21,398 bases of DNA, from positions 1 to 21,398 of the forward strand of contig JAEDIL010000019.1 in NCBI GenBank assembly GCA_016292455.1, in the 5' to 3' direction. The notes under the pieces are model-generated. The model saw only the letters and a list, made by a program, of their open reading frames with translations, was not told the DNA's origin and did not search any database. The position numbers and the translations under genes were made by a program. Every line of letters begins with the position of its first letter. Within the stretch, counting starts at the first letter, position 1. Origin of the DNA: Clostridiaceae bacterium. Lineage in GTDB: Bacteria; Bacillota; Clostridia; Oscillospirales; Acutalibacteraceae. Of this stretch, positions 5,467-12,973 are shown piece by piece.

Positions 5467-6402
5467 TCAGTATAACTCTTTTGCCTTTTCTTTGAGATAT
5501 TTCATTATTTCTTCAATGTATTGCTTTCCGATATTGCTCAGAACAGTATTCTTTTTGGTTATGTACCCAATTTCCATTTCGCTGTTTTCGTCAACTGAAT
5601 CCGCCTGGAACGGAACAGCCAGATAGTCATCACCATTCAGTTCCTCACAGATTATTCCGGAGCAAAGCGTATAACCGTTAAGTCCTATCATAAGATTAAG
5701 CATTGTTGCTCTGTCATTGGCTTTGATGATTCTGGGGTACTCACCGGTGCTGAGAATTTCCTCGGCAAAGTAAAAGGAACCCGACTCACCCTGCTCAAAG
5801 GAAAGGCACGGATAGTCCTTTAATTCATCAAAGCTTATGGATTCGTTTTTCGCAAGCGGATGCCCTGACCAGATGTAAACATAGGCGCGGCACTTGATTA
5901 TATGGTGAAATTCAAGATTATTGCTCCTCAGCAGCTTGGTGACGGCAGCACGGTTAAAGTCGCTGAGAAAAAGAATTCCGATTTCACTGCGCATATTGCT
6001 GACGTCAGAGATAACGTCTCTGGTCTTTGTTTCGCGTATTGCAAATTCATACTGGGACATATCAAAATGCTTGACAAGTTCAACAAAGGCCTTGACAGCA
6101 AATGAGTAATGCTGTGTTGAGACTCCGAATTTTTTTCTTACATTGGCTGTTCCGCCATATTTTTCAGTCAATGCTTCATACTGGTTGTAAACCTGTCGTG
6201 CGTACAGAAGAAACTCAGAACCGTCCTGAGTCAGAGAAACTCCCCTGCCGCTGCGATAAAAAATAGTTATTCCAAGCTCCTTTTCAAGCTCCTGCATAGA
6301 GCTTGTCAGGGACGGCTGTGAAATGTAGAGAACCTCTGCAGCCTTGTTGAAAGAACCGGCCTCAGAAATTGTAATCGCATAATGCAGCTGTTGAATAGTC
6401 AT
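5467..6402 (-). CDS. LysR-type transcriptional regulator, probable methionine/sulfur regulator
   Basis: A 311-residue LysR family protein beginning MTIQQLHYAITISEAGSFNK. The N-terminal winged helix-turn-helix spans about residues 1-60 (SEAGSFNKAAEVLYISQPSL), followed by a linker helix and an effector-binding domain. The style resembles the MtaR/CmbR group that controls methionine and cysteine uptake in lactic acid bacteria; this is judged by eye. The ATG at 6400-6402 has AGGTG six bases upstream. A GTG 16 codons earlier would lie inside the upstream terminator and is rejected. It lies immediately upstream of, and in the same direction as, the metQ operon, with a LysR-type dyad between them. 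No promoter of its own is obvious: a terminator abuts its ribosome binding site, so expression may depend on read-through. Confidence 0.92.
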   Translation of the reverse strand: MTIQQLHYAITISEAGSFNKAAEVLYISQPSLTSSMQELEKELGITIFYRSGRGVSLTQDGSEFLLYARQVYNQYEALTEKYGGTANVRKKFGVSTQHYSFAVKAFVELVKHFDMSQYEFAIRETKTRDVISDVSNMRSEIGILFLSDFNRAAVTKLLRSNNLEFHHIIKCRAYVYIWSGHPLAKNESISFDELKDYPCLSFEQGESGSFYFAEEILSTGEYPRIIKANDRATMLNLMIGLNGYTLCSGIICEELNGDDYLAVPFQADSVDENSEMEIGYITKKNTVLSNIGKQYIEEIMKYLKEKAKELY

Positions 6403-6405
6403 ATA

Positions 6406-6431
6406 GTTCACCTGCCAAAAAAACGGTGAAC
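6406..6431 (-). promoter_or_regulatory. Alternative stem masking the lysR ribosome binding site
   Basis: GTTCACC in the 3' arm of the upstream terminator (minus-strand sense, 6425-6431) is exactly complementary to GGTGAAC (6406-6412), which contains the lysR Shine-Dalgarno sequence. The 7-bp stem would enclose a 12-base loop that includes the terminator U-run. It is mutually exclusive with the terminator stem. The same bases could instead be a DNA dyad for autoregulation. Confidence 0.45.
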
Positions 6432-6452
6432 GGTCGAAAAAACCGTCCACCG
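6417..6452 (-). terminator. Strong intrinsic terminator after transketolase genes
   Basis: In minus-strand RNA CGGUGGACGGU pairs with ACCGUUCACCG (one G-U wobble) around a U-rich seven-base loop, followed immediately by seven U residues. Orientation is fixed by the wobble and the U-run. It ends 15 bases downstream of the tkt stop codon and only about 15 bases before the lysR start. Confidence 0.92.
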
Positions 6453-6467
6453 AAAAAGTATTTGCTG

Positions 6468-7409
6468 TTATTTAAGCTTAACGGCGGCTCTTGCTTTTTC
6501 AGCTATATGCTTGGCATCGAGACCGAAAATTTTGAGCAGCTCAACCGCAGGACCGGACTTTCCGAAAGTATCTTCAACACCTAGGCGAAGTACCGGAACC
6601 GGACACAGCTCGGAAAGAACTTCGGTAACGGCAGAACCGAGTCCTCCGATAACGCTGTGTTCCTCAGCAGTAACAACGGCTCCGGTTTCTTTTGCTGCCT
6701 TGAAAAGTATATCTTTGTCAATGGGTTTAATGGTATGAATATTGATGACTCTTGCATCAATACCTTCAGCTTTAAGTTCCTCTGCGGCTATCAATGCCTC
6801 GTTGACCATAAGACCGGTTGCAACAATTGTAACATCTTTTCCGTCTCTAAGAGTAACACCCTTGCCGAGTTCAAATTTATAATCCTCAGCATTTACTCTG
6901 GGTACTGCAAGGCGACCGAAACGCATATAAACAGGTCCTTCAAAATCAGCGGCAGCAAGAACAGCCTGATAGGCTTCAACGTCATCTGCCGGATTGATGA
7001 TAACCATATTGGGAATAGAGCGCATGAGGGCAATATCCTCACAGCACTGATGGCTCGCGCCGTCCTCACCGACAGAAATGCCGGCATGGGTAGCGCCGAT
7101 TTTGACGTTAAGCTTCGGATAAGCAATTGAGTTTCTGACCTGCTCAAAGGCACGACCGGCGGAGAACATTGCGAATGAGCTGGCAAAAACAGTATATCCG
7201 ACCGTTGAGAGTCCGGCAGCAACGCCCATCATGTTGCCTTCTGCAATACCGGCGTCAATGAACTTATCAGGGAATTCCTTTTTAAAGACAATCGTTTTTG
7301 TTGCCTTTGCAAGGTCAGCATCAAGAACGATAATGTCATCACGCTCACCGAGTGCTTTAAGTGCTTTTCCGTATGCGTCTCTTGTTGCACATTTAATTAC
7401 GTCAGCCAT
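6468..7409 (-). CDS. Transketolase, C-terminal subunit
   Basis: A 313-residue protein equal to the pyrimidine-binding and C-terminal domains of transketolase, as found in bacteria with split tkt genes. Catalytic E57 lies in DAGIAEGNMMG, and GATHAGISVGEDGASHQ (105-121) is the typical second-subunit signature. The last third, from about residue 190, is the transketolase C-terminal domain (VTIVATGLMVNEALIAAEEL). It would pair with the N-terminal subunit encoded upstream to move two-carbon units in the pentose phosphate pathway. The ATG at 7407-7409 has GGAGG seven bases upstream; that site lies in the end of the N-terminal gene and only 2 bp separate the two genes. A GTG two codons upstream overlaps the ribosome binding site and is less likely. 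It is the last gene before a strong terminator. Confidence 0.94.
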   Translation of the reverse strand: MADVIKCATRDAYGKALKALGERDDIIVLDADLAKATKTIVFKKEFPDKFIDAGIAEGNMMGVAAGLSTVGYTVFASSFAMFSAGRAFEQVRNSIAYPKLNVKIGATHAGISVGEDGASHQCCEDIALMRSIPNMVIINPADDVEAYQAVLAAADFEGPVYMRFGRLAVPRVNAEDYKFELGKGVTLRDGKDVTIVATGLMVNEALIAAEELKAEGIDARVINIHTIKPIDKDILFKAAKETGAVVTAEEHSVIGGLGSAVTEVLSELCPVPVLRLGVEDTFGKSGPAVELLKIFGLDAKHIAEKARAAVKLK

Positions 7410-7411
7410 AA

Positions 7412-8254
7412 TCACACCTCCAATGCGACCAAAGCGTCGCCAAGTTCTTTCATAGCCTGTTCGTATTGTTCAGCGTTGGGTGCACTTCCGTGCCAGTCGC
7501 ACTTATCTTCCATAAATGAAACGCCTTTGCCTTTTACGGTCTTTGCAACAATGCAGGTCGGCTTTCCTTTGAATTCTTTTGCCTTTTTGAAAGCTTCGTC
7601 AATTTCATTGAAGCAATGACCATTGATAACAATCACATTCCAACCGAAAGCAGCAAATTTCTCATCAATGGGACAAGGCGAGTTGACTTCATCGAGTGAG
7701 CCGTCAATCTGAAGATTGTTATAGTCAATAACGGCAACGAGATTGTCAAGCTTATGGTTTCCTGCAAACATTGCAGCCTCCCATACCTGACCTTCTTCAA
7801 TTTCACCGTCGCCTAGAGCAGTGTATACACGAAAATCCTTTCCTTTGAGCTTCGCGCCGAGAGCCATACCGACTGCTGCAGAAATTCCCTGTCCAAGCGA
7901 GCCGGTGCTCATATCAACGCCCGGAGTATAACGCATGCTCGGATGTCCCTGTAAAATTGAATCCGGTTTTCTGAGGGTTTTGATAAGATCAAAGGAAAAG
8001 AATCCTTTGAGCGCAAGCGCAGAATAGAGAGCAGGCGCAGTATGACCTTTTGAAAGTACAAAACGGTCTCTGTCTTCCCACAAGGGGTTTTTCGGGTCAA
8101 CTTTCATCTCTTCAAAATAGAGATAGGTAACAATATCTGCAATTGAAAGCGAGCCGCCCGGATGACCGGATTTGGCGTTGAATGTGCCTTCAATAACACC
8201 CATTCTTACCTTACAGGCGAGCTTTTTGAGCTCGGTCTTTTTGGTTGCGTCCAA
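7412..8254 (-). CDS. Transketolase, N-terminal (thiamine diphosphate-binding) subunit
   Basis: A 280-residue protein carrying the diphosphate-binding half of transketolase. H31 (SGHPGGSLS), H71 (LSKGHTAPALY) and H104 (GHPS) match conserved active-site histidines. The ThDP/metal motif starts at GDG (148-150) and ends at the NN pair (179-180). The only plausible start is TTG at 8252-8254, with GGAGG eight bases upstream; no in-frame ATG exists nearby. It lies 50 bp downstream of the HAD phosphatase gene and 2 bp before the C-terminal subunit, so the two halves are translated as a pair. I see no sign of decay, so this is a genuine two-gene transketolase rather than a frameshifted one. Confidence 0.95.
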   Translation of the reverse strand: MDATKKTELKKLACKVRMGVIEGTFNAKSGHPGGSLSIADIVTYLYFEEMKVDPKNPLWEDRDRFVLSKGHTAPALYSALALKGFFSFDLIKTLRKPDSILQGHPSMRYTPGVDMSTGSLGQGISAAVGMALGAKLKGKDFRVYTALGDGEIEEGQVWEAAMFAGNHKLDNLVAVIDYNNLQIDGSLDEVNSPCPIDEKFAAFGWNVIVINGHCFNEIDEAFKKAKEFKGKPTCIVAKTVKGKGVSFMEDKCDWHGSAPNAEQYEQAMKELGDALVALEV

Positions 8255-8304
8255 TGTAATTTCCTCCTTTTATAAGAGCCGAAGAGCCAACACTCCCGCG
8301 GCAA

Positions 8305-9135
8305 TCATTTGCAGTAGTTTTTGATAATATATTCAATGAGGTCGGCAACAGCACCTTTGTTGCAATGACATGTCACCAGCTTTGCAATTTTTTTCATGCC
8401 CTGCGGCGCCTGACCGCAACACGCAGGAAGTCCGACTGCTTTGAGCATTTCATAATCGTTGAAGTAATCTCCGATTGCGGCGGTTTTCTCCTTTTCAATG
8501 CCGAGAATCTCCGCAACTTTCATAACGGCAACGCCTTTGTTTGTGCCCTCGTTAACAAGCTCAAAGGAAAACGGCGAGGTCCTCATAAGATTAGTAGTAA
8601 CATCGCTGTTTTCTTTTGCAAATTTTTCAACCCTCGAAATCACAAACGGAAAGCCCGTGAATATTGCCTTGCACCAATCCCCTGTCTGAAGCTCGTCAAT
8701 ATTCTTGAAGTATTTAATCGGAAGCATACTTGTCTTGGCAAGAATATATGCAGAAAGCGTGGGTTTTACAATGCGCGCTTCATACGGCGTAATAATCTGT
8801 ACCGTTGCAAGACAAAATTTCTTTGCTGCTTTTTTGATGATCTGTGTAACTTTTTCGTTCACCGGACTCATCCATAGAATCTTTTCGTTGCTGTAATCAT
8901 ATACGCCGGCACCATTGATAAAAACAGCATATCCGCTGTTAAGACCAAGCTTATTGAAGTGCTTGCGCATTGATTCAATAGACCTGCCCGACGAAAGGAT
9001 AAAGTGTCCGCCGTAATCATAAACAAATTTCTGAATTGCATCAAAATTGCGTTTGGGCAGTCTTCTGTGTTTATCGTTAAGTGTTCCGTCAATATCCGAG
9101 GCAATGAGCCATCCGGAAAGCTTTTTATCTGTCAT
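8305..9135 (-). CDS. Cof-type HAD-superfamily hydrolase
   Basis: A 276-residue phosphatase of the Cof/YidA type (HAD subfamily IIB). Motif I is D14-I-D16-GT with the nucleophile and acid/base aspartates, motif II is at LSSGRS (47-52), motif III is the lysine in NKG (K200), and motif IV is GDYFND (222-227), with the mobile C2 cap between. Such enzymes act on small sugar phosphates, flavin precursors or pyridoxal phosphate; the substrate cannot be deduced. The ATG at 9133-9135 overlaps the RluD-family stop by 4 bp (ATGA), a clear coupling signal. The C-terminus has several cysteines (ACC at 238-240, CHC near the end), uncommon but not diagnostic. The next gene downstream is transketolase, so a sugar-phosphate role is conceivable. 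Confidence 0.92.
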   Translation of the reverse strand: MTDKKLSGWLIASDIDGTLNDKHRRLPKRNFDAIQKFVYDYGGHFILSSGRSIESMRKHFNKLGLNSGYAVFINGAGVYDYSNEKILWMSPVNEKVTQIIKKAAKKFCLATVQIITPYEARIVKPTLSAYILAKTSMLPIKYFKNIDELQTGDWCKAIFTGFPFVISRVEKFAKENSDVTTNLMRTSPFSFELVNEGTNKGVAVMKVAEILGIEKEKTAAIGDYFNDYEMLKAVGLPACCGQAPQGMKKIAKLVTCHCNKGAVADLIEYIIKNYCK

Positions 9136-10049
9136 TTCGGCAATCTCCTTAGGAATGTTTGAAAATATTCGGGAAGTTCGCTTGAAATCTCAATATATTT
9201 GCCGCTTCTCGGATGCTTGAAGCCGATGAGACCGGCATGCAGGCATTGTCCATGCAGCTCAGTAATAACTTTTTTTGGTCCGTAAACCGGATCGCCGGCA
9301 ACGGGGTGACCGATATAAGCCATGTGAACTCTTATCTGATGCGTTCTTCCGGTTTCAAGGCGAACTCTCAGATGTGTAAAACCACGAAAACGCAAAAGAA
9401 CCTCATAATGAGTAACGGCAGGGCGCGAGTTCTTTTCAGTGACACACATCTTTTTTCTGTCAACCGAATTCCGCCCGATCGGAGCATCAATTGTCCCGTC
9501 ATCATTTTTGAAACCGCCGTAAACAACAGTCTGATATTCACGCGTAAACGTATGATACTTGATTTGCTCAGCAAGGGAAATATGAGCAAAGTCATTTTTG
9601 GCAACAATCAGCAATCCGCTTGTGTCCTTATCAATTCGGTGAACGATACCGGGTCTGATAACTCCGTTTATTCCGGAAAGACTGTCCCTGCAATGATACA
9701 AAAGCGCGTTAACAAGCGTTCCGTCGTAATTTCCGGCAGCGGGATGCACAACCATTCCCTTGGGCTTGTTTACAACAAGAAGGTCATCGTCCTCATACCT
9801 AATGTCCAGCGGAATGTTCTCAGCCATTACATCAAGCTCGCGCGGCTGAGGAATGATGACGCAAATCATCTCCCCTGCCTTGACCTTATAATTCTTAGTA
9901 ACGGGAAAACCGTCAACCTTAACCGAACCGCCTTCAAGCAGCTTCTGAACAGCAGAACGTGTCAGCTCGCCCGAAACGGCTGAAATCACCTTGTCTATTC
10001 TTTGACCCGCGAAATTCTCATCGACGGGAAACATCAGAGCGTCAACCAT
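9132..10049 (-). CDS. RluD-family 23S rRNA pseudouridine synthase
   Basis: A 305-residue RluA/RluD-family enzyme that isomerises uridine to pseudouridine in large-subunit rRNA. An S4-like RNA-binding domain covers about residues 10-65 (QRIDKVISAVSGELTRSAVQKLL). The catalytic motif HRIDKDTSG has its aspartate at D140, and VNKPKGMVVHP (93-103) and GRTHQIRVHM are further family marks. Length is normal. The ATG at 10047-10049 overlaps the lspA stop by 8 bp and has AAGGA eight bases upstream. The order lspA then rluD-like (ylyB in Bacillus) is widely conserved in Firmicutes. The exact rRNA position modified cannot be assigned, so no symbol is given. Confidence 0.95.
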   Translation of the reverse strand: MVDALMFPVDENFAGQRIDKVISAVSGELTRSAVQKLLEGGSVKVDGFPVTKNYKVKAGEMICVIIPQPRELDVMAENIPLDIRYEDDDLLVVNKPKGMVVHPAAGNYDGTLVNALLYHCRDSLSGINGVIRPGIVHRIDKDTSGLLIVAKNDFAHISLAEQIKYHTFTREYQTVVYGGFKNDDGTIDAPIGRNSVDRKKMCVTEKNSRPAVTHYEVLLRFRGFTHLRVRLETGRTHQIRVHMAYIGHPVAGDPVYGPKKVITELHGQCLHAGLIGFKHPRSGKYIEISSELPEYFQTFLRRLPK

Positions 10050-10527
10050 TTTGCTTTTCCTTTTTTGACTTGCTTTCCCTGATTATTTCATAAACTTCAT
10101 ATCCGATGATCAAAAATGCGCCGACAGTTATCAGGCAATCGGCAAAATTGAAAACATAGAACTTTACAAACAAAACATCTATGTAATCAATAACATAACC
10201 AAGCCTGAAACGGTCAATCAGGTTGCCGATTCCACCTGCAATTATCCCAACGAAGCAGCAATACAACAAGCCAAACTTAATCTTCTTAGAAAGAATGACG
10301 GCGAGCAGGACTATAAGAATTATCACAGTCGCAATCATCATTATCGAGGCTTTGCCGCCGAGCATGCCCATCATTGCGCCGTCATTCTCAACATAGGAAA
10401 GTCTCAGCACACCGGGAATAAGCACCTTTTCACCGATTGGTTTCAAATCAGCAACAACAAAATACTTTATTATCTGATCTGCGGCAGTAAGAAGCACTAT
10501 GACCAGAACGGAAAGAAACTGAAGCAT
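10042..10527 (-). CDS. lspA: Lipoprotein signal peptidase II
   Basis: A 161-residue membrane aspartyl protease that removes signal peptides from lipidated prolipoproteins; MetQ in this window is a plausible client. Four hydrophobic spans are visible. Conserved blocks: ADQIIKY (16-22), YVENDGAMMGML (45-56, usually ENTGAAFG-like), GNLIDRFRLGYVIDYI (101-116) with catalytic D114, and FNFADCLITVG (126-136) with catalytic D130. The C-terminus is a basic cytoplasmic tail. The ATG at 10525-10527 has AAGGTG upstream. It starts 21 bp after divIVA and overlaps the pseudouridine synthase gene by 8 bp. Confidence 0.96.
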   Translation of the reverse strand: MLQFLSVLVIVLLTAADQIIKYFVVADLKPIGEKVLIPGVLRLSYVENDGAMMGMLGGKASIMMIATVIILIVLLAVILSKKIKFGLLYCCFVGIIAGGIGNLIDRFRLGYVIDYIDVLFVKFYVFNFADCLITVGAFLIIGYEVYEIIRESKSKKEKQNG

Positions 10528-10548
10528 TTAATCACCTTATGCGTTCAT

Positions 10549-11595
10549 TTATTCATCATCGGAAAGAATATCAATATCGTCTGTAACTGTAATTCCTGAA
10601 TGTTTTGGTTCCTTCTCAGCTTCGGGTGCAGAAAAAACATCCGGTGAATCAGTATGCGGAAGAGAAATATCGCTGAAAATCTGTTTTATGTATTCTTCTG
10701 CGTCCGGAATATATGCTTTTACATCTTTATCTGAATCATCCAAAGGTTCTGATTCAGATGCATCGGAAGCTTCATCTTCCGGGGTTTCTTCAATCACATC
10801 CGCAACGCTGACCGGTTCATCTGTAACAAGCGAAGCAGCAAAGGGTTCTTCAACAGTCTGCGAAACAAAAGAATCTGCTTCCGGCAATGAAACATCTTCG
10901 CACGAAATTTCAAATTCCGGAACACTCAGCGCTTCAAGAGAGGGAATGAGACCGCGCAGCAAACCGAGAGTATCCTGCTTAAAGGCGGAAAGAACAGCAT
11001 TAACCGAAGCAAATTCCTTTTTTGCCGAAGCAACGATTTCATCTTTCTTGTCCTGAGCCATTTTTGCATCGGCGTATGCGCTTGCAACGATTTTTGCCGC
11101 TTTTGCGTTGGCGTCATCTATGATCTGCTTTGCCTGTTCATTTATCTGAGCAATGTACTTTTCGGATTCTTCCTTTGTCTGAGCCATAATCCTCTCCAGG
11201 TCTTCCCTGGCTTTTTCAAAGCTTTCCTCAGCTAATCTTTTTCTTTCTTCGGCGTAACCGTCGGCTTCCTTAGTCTTTTCTTCAACAAGTCTTTTGGCTT
11301 TTTCCTCAGCTTCGAGCAAAGAAGCTTCTGCCTCTGCCTTGGCGTTTTTAACTGTTTCGTCAGCAATAGCCTGAGCTTTTACAAGCGCAGTTGCAATTGC
11401 ATTCTTGCCGGCATTGTACTCCTCAATAATATCCCGAAGAGAAGCAAACTTCTTTTTGAGCTCTGCATTTTCAGAATATAATTCATTATAGTTGACATAA
11501 ACACGCTGAATAAAGCTGTCAACTTCACCGGACTTATAGGTGCCTCGACCGGTAGGTGTAAAAGTCTGTGCTTTAATTTGGCTGGGAACCATCAT
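10549..11595 (-). CDS. divIVA: DivIVA-domain cell division/polarity protein
   Basis: A 348-residue coiled-coil protein. The N-terminal DivIVA domain (about residues 3-45) reads VPSQIKAQTFTPTGRGTYKS then GEVDSFIQRVYVNYNELY, matching the membrane-curvature-binding domain; the loop carries GRGTY where Bacillus has GFRGY. Residues 40-215 are a long Ala/Glu/Lys-rich coiled coil. The last third (220-348) is acidic and low-complexity, dense in D, E and S, and much longer than in Bacillus DivIVA. Two ATGs lie in tandem; the first has GGAGG eight bases upstream. It lies after sepF and before lspA, as in the Firmicute division cluster. It likely marks septa or poles and recruits division proteins; GpsB-like alternatives are unlikely given the length. 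Confidence 0.9.
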   Translation of the reverse strand: MMVPSQIKAQTFTPTGRGTYKSGEVDSFIQRVYVNYNELYSENAELKKKFASLRDIIEEYNAGKNAIATALVKAQAIADETVKNAKAEAEASLLEAEEKAKRLVEEKTKEADGYAEERKRLAEESFEKAREDLERIMAQTKEESEKYIAQINEQAKQIIDDANAKAAKIVASAYADAKMAQDKKDEIVASAKKEFASVNAVLSAFKQDTLGLLRGLIPSLEALSVPEFEISCEDVSLPEADSFVSQTVEEPFAASLVTDEPVSVADVIEETPEDEASDASESEPLDDSDKDVKAYIPDAEEYIKQIFSDISLPHTDSPDVFSAPEAEKEPKHSGITVTDDIDILSDDE

Positions 11596-11658
11596 TTTGC
11601 TTTCCTCCGTTTTATTATATATGAATACTTATCGTCAGAACAGAATCCGTTAAAAAAA

Positions 11659-12228
11659 TTAAAAGAAAGAAGGTCTGTCAACCTGTCCGAAAAAGTCTCC
11701 TGAAAGCTCTGCCGCCTCGGGAACAATGAGATAGATTTTCTCAGCAATAACCTCAATTTTTGACTTGCAGACATACTTAACGCCATCAAGAAAATCAAGA
11801 ACGCGGCGAACACTCTCGGTGGGAAGCTTGGTCATATCGGCAAGAGTAACGACTCCCTTGTCAATCATGCAGTCTGCAACATTCCTCGCATCATCCATGT
11901 CTTCAAGCACAAACAAAGTTACTTTGAGCTTCTTTGTCGGCTTGACCGAATCCATTTTATATATGTTGGAAGAGGAGCTTTTCGGCATTGAAGCACCGGT
12001 TGCGAAAGAAGTACCTGCCGGATTTTTCGGATATTCAGGAATGGCATACCCTGCACTCGAGCTCGGAACGTCATAATCATACTTTACCTTTTCTGACGGA
12101 CTTTCCTTCTCATATCCGTCATCATCATATTCGTCGTCGCCATAGTTCTCATCATCGTCATAGTCCTCTTCATCAGAAAAAGTGACAACTTTTTTGATTG
12201 AATCCTTTATACTGTCAAAAAATTTCAT
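11659..12228 (-). CDS. sepF: Cell division protein SepF
   Basis: A 189-residue SepF, which anchors FtsZ to the membrane and aligns the division ring. The N-terminus MKFFDSIKDSIKKVV is the membrane-binding amphipathic helix. Residues 18-40 are a very acidic D/E/Y-rich stretch, then a flexible Pro/Ser linker to about 95. The SepF core covers 100-178: LKVTLFVLEDMDDARNVADC, VVTLADM, ESVRRVLDFLDGVKYV, IYLIVPEAAELSGD. The ATG at 12226-12228 is chosen because it starts the conserved helix; GAAAGGA lies 11 bases upstream, a slightly long spacing. A TTG 13 codons earlier would lie inside yggS and lacks support. The last residues, DRPSFF, form an aromatic C-terminus. It follows the yggS gene by 19 bp, as in the Bacillus ylmE-ylmF pair. 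Confidence 0.95.
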   Translation of the reverse strand: MKFFDSIKDSIKKVVTFSDEEDYDDDENYGDDEYDDDGYEKESPSEKVKYDYDVPSSSAGYAIPEYPKNPAGTSFATGASMPKSSSSNIYKMDSVKPTKKLKVTLFVLEDMDDARNVADCMIDKGVVTLADMTKLPTESVRRVLDFLDGVKYVCKSKIEVIAEKIYLIVPEAAELSGDFFGQVDRPSFF

Positions 12229-12247
12229 ATTAGATTTCGTCCTTTCT

Positions 12248-12973
12248 TTAATACAAACGCGGTCCAAAAATTGAAGAGCCGACTCTTACCATGTTCGCTC
12301 CGCATAAAATTGCTTCATTGTAATCTCCCGACATACCCATCGAAAGAAAACGCATGGTTATATTATCTATATTTTGTCTTGATATGTCAACAAACAAATC
12401 ATGCATTTTTTCAAAATATTTGAGTAATTGTGCTTTTTCCTCACAAATCGGCGGAACAGCCATGAGTCCGGAGACTGTAATATGCTGCATTCTCGAAATT
12501 TCTTCAAGCAGCGGCATAACATCGTCAAAGGAAATGCCGGTTTTATTCTCCTCATCTCCGACATTAACTTCAACCAGGCAGTCTGAAACAATCCCTGCCT
12601 TTTCGCTTTGACTGTCAATTTCTTTTGCGAGTTTCAGGCTGTCAAGAGACTGAATCATTGAAACGAACGGAACAATCTGTTTGACCTTGTTCCTTTGAAG
12701 ATGACCGATGAGGTGCGCTTCGCAGTTTTCAAGTTTCAGATATTCACGCTTTGAAAGAAATTCCTGAACCTTGTTTTCGCCAATCAGGTCAACACCGCAT
12801 TTAATTGCATGGTTGATAAAAATCGGTTCAACTGTTTTTGTTACGGCCATCAGCCTTATATCCTCACGGGTTCTGCCGCTCTTTTGAGCAGAAAGAGCAA
12901 TCTGTTCATTTATAAAGCAAAGATTGTGTTCAATATTTCTGAACCGTTCATCAACCGATAACTTTTCCGTCAC
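12248..12973 (-). CDS. YggS/YlmE-family PLP-binding protein
   Basis: A 241-residue PLP-homeostasis protein (PLPBP family) that binds pyridoxal phosphate without known enzymatic activity and affects amino-acid and vitamin B6 balance. The PLP lysine is K46 in LMAVTKTVEP. Other family runs are DLIGENKVQE, HLIGHLQRNKVK, LSMGMSGDY (phosphate-binding) and VRVGSSIFGPR at the end. The best start is GTG at 12971-12973, preceded by AAAGGGG ten bases upstream; no ATG fits the family N-terminus. It overlaps the HlyD-like gene by 23 bp, which implies coupling. Placement directly before sepF is the classic ylmE-ylmF arrangement of Gram-positive division clusters. Confidence 0.94.
   Translation of the reverse strand: MTEKLSVDERFRNIEHNLCFINEQIALSAQKSGRTREDIRLMAVTKTVEPIFINHAIKCGVDLIGENKVQEFLSKREYLKLENCEAHLIGHLQRNKVKQIVPFVSMIQSLDSLKLAKEIDSQSEKAGIVSDCLVEVNVGDEENKTGISFDDVMPLLEEISRMQHITVSGLMAVPPICEEKAQLLKYFEKMHDLFVDISRQNIDNITMRFLSMGMSGDYNEAILCGANMVRVGSSIFGPRLY

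Noticed and set aside
6403..6450. Longer LysR protein from a GTG at 6448-6450
   Set aside because: The extra 16 residues would be encoded by the terminator hairpin, and the family N-terminus begins at the later ATG, which has a ribosome binding site.
7412..8254. Split transketolase as a frameshifted single gene
   Set aside because: The downstream half has its own ribosome binding site and ATG, and two-subunit transketolases are common in Clostridia and archaea.
9213..9983. Open frame of 256 codons on the plus strand
   Set aside because: It lies wholly opposite the clear RluD-family gene, shows no domain pattern or ribosome binding site, and is best explained as an antisense shadow.
11614..11619. 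TATAAT just upstream of divIVA
   Set aside because: The predicted start would fall on the divIVA ribosome binding site, leaving almost no leader, and no proper -35 is present at 16-18 bases.
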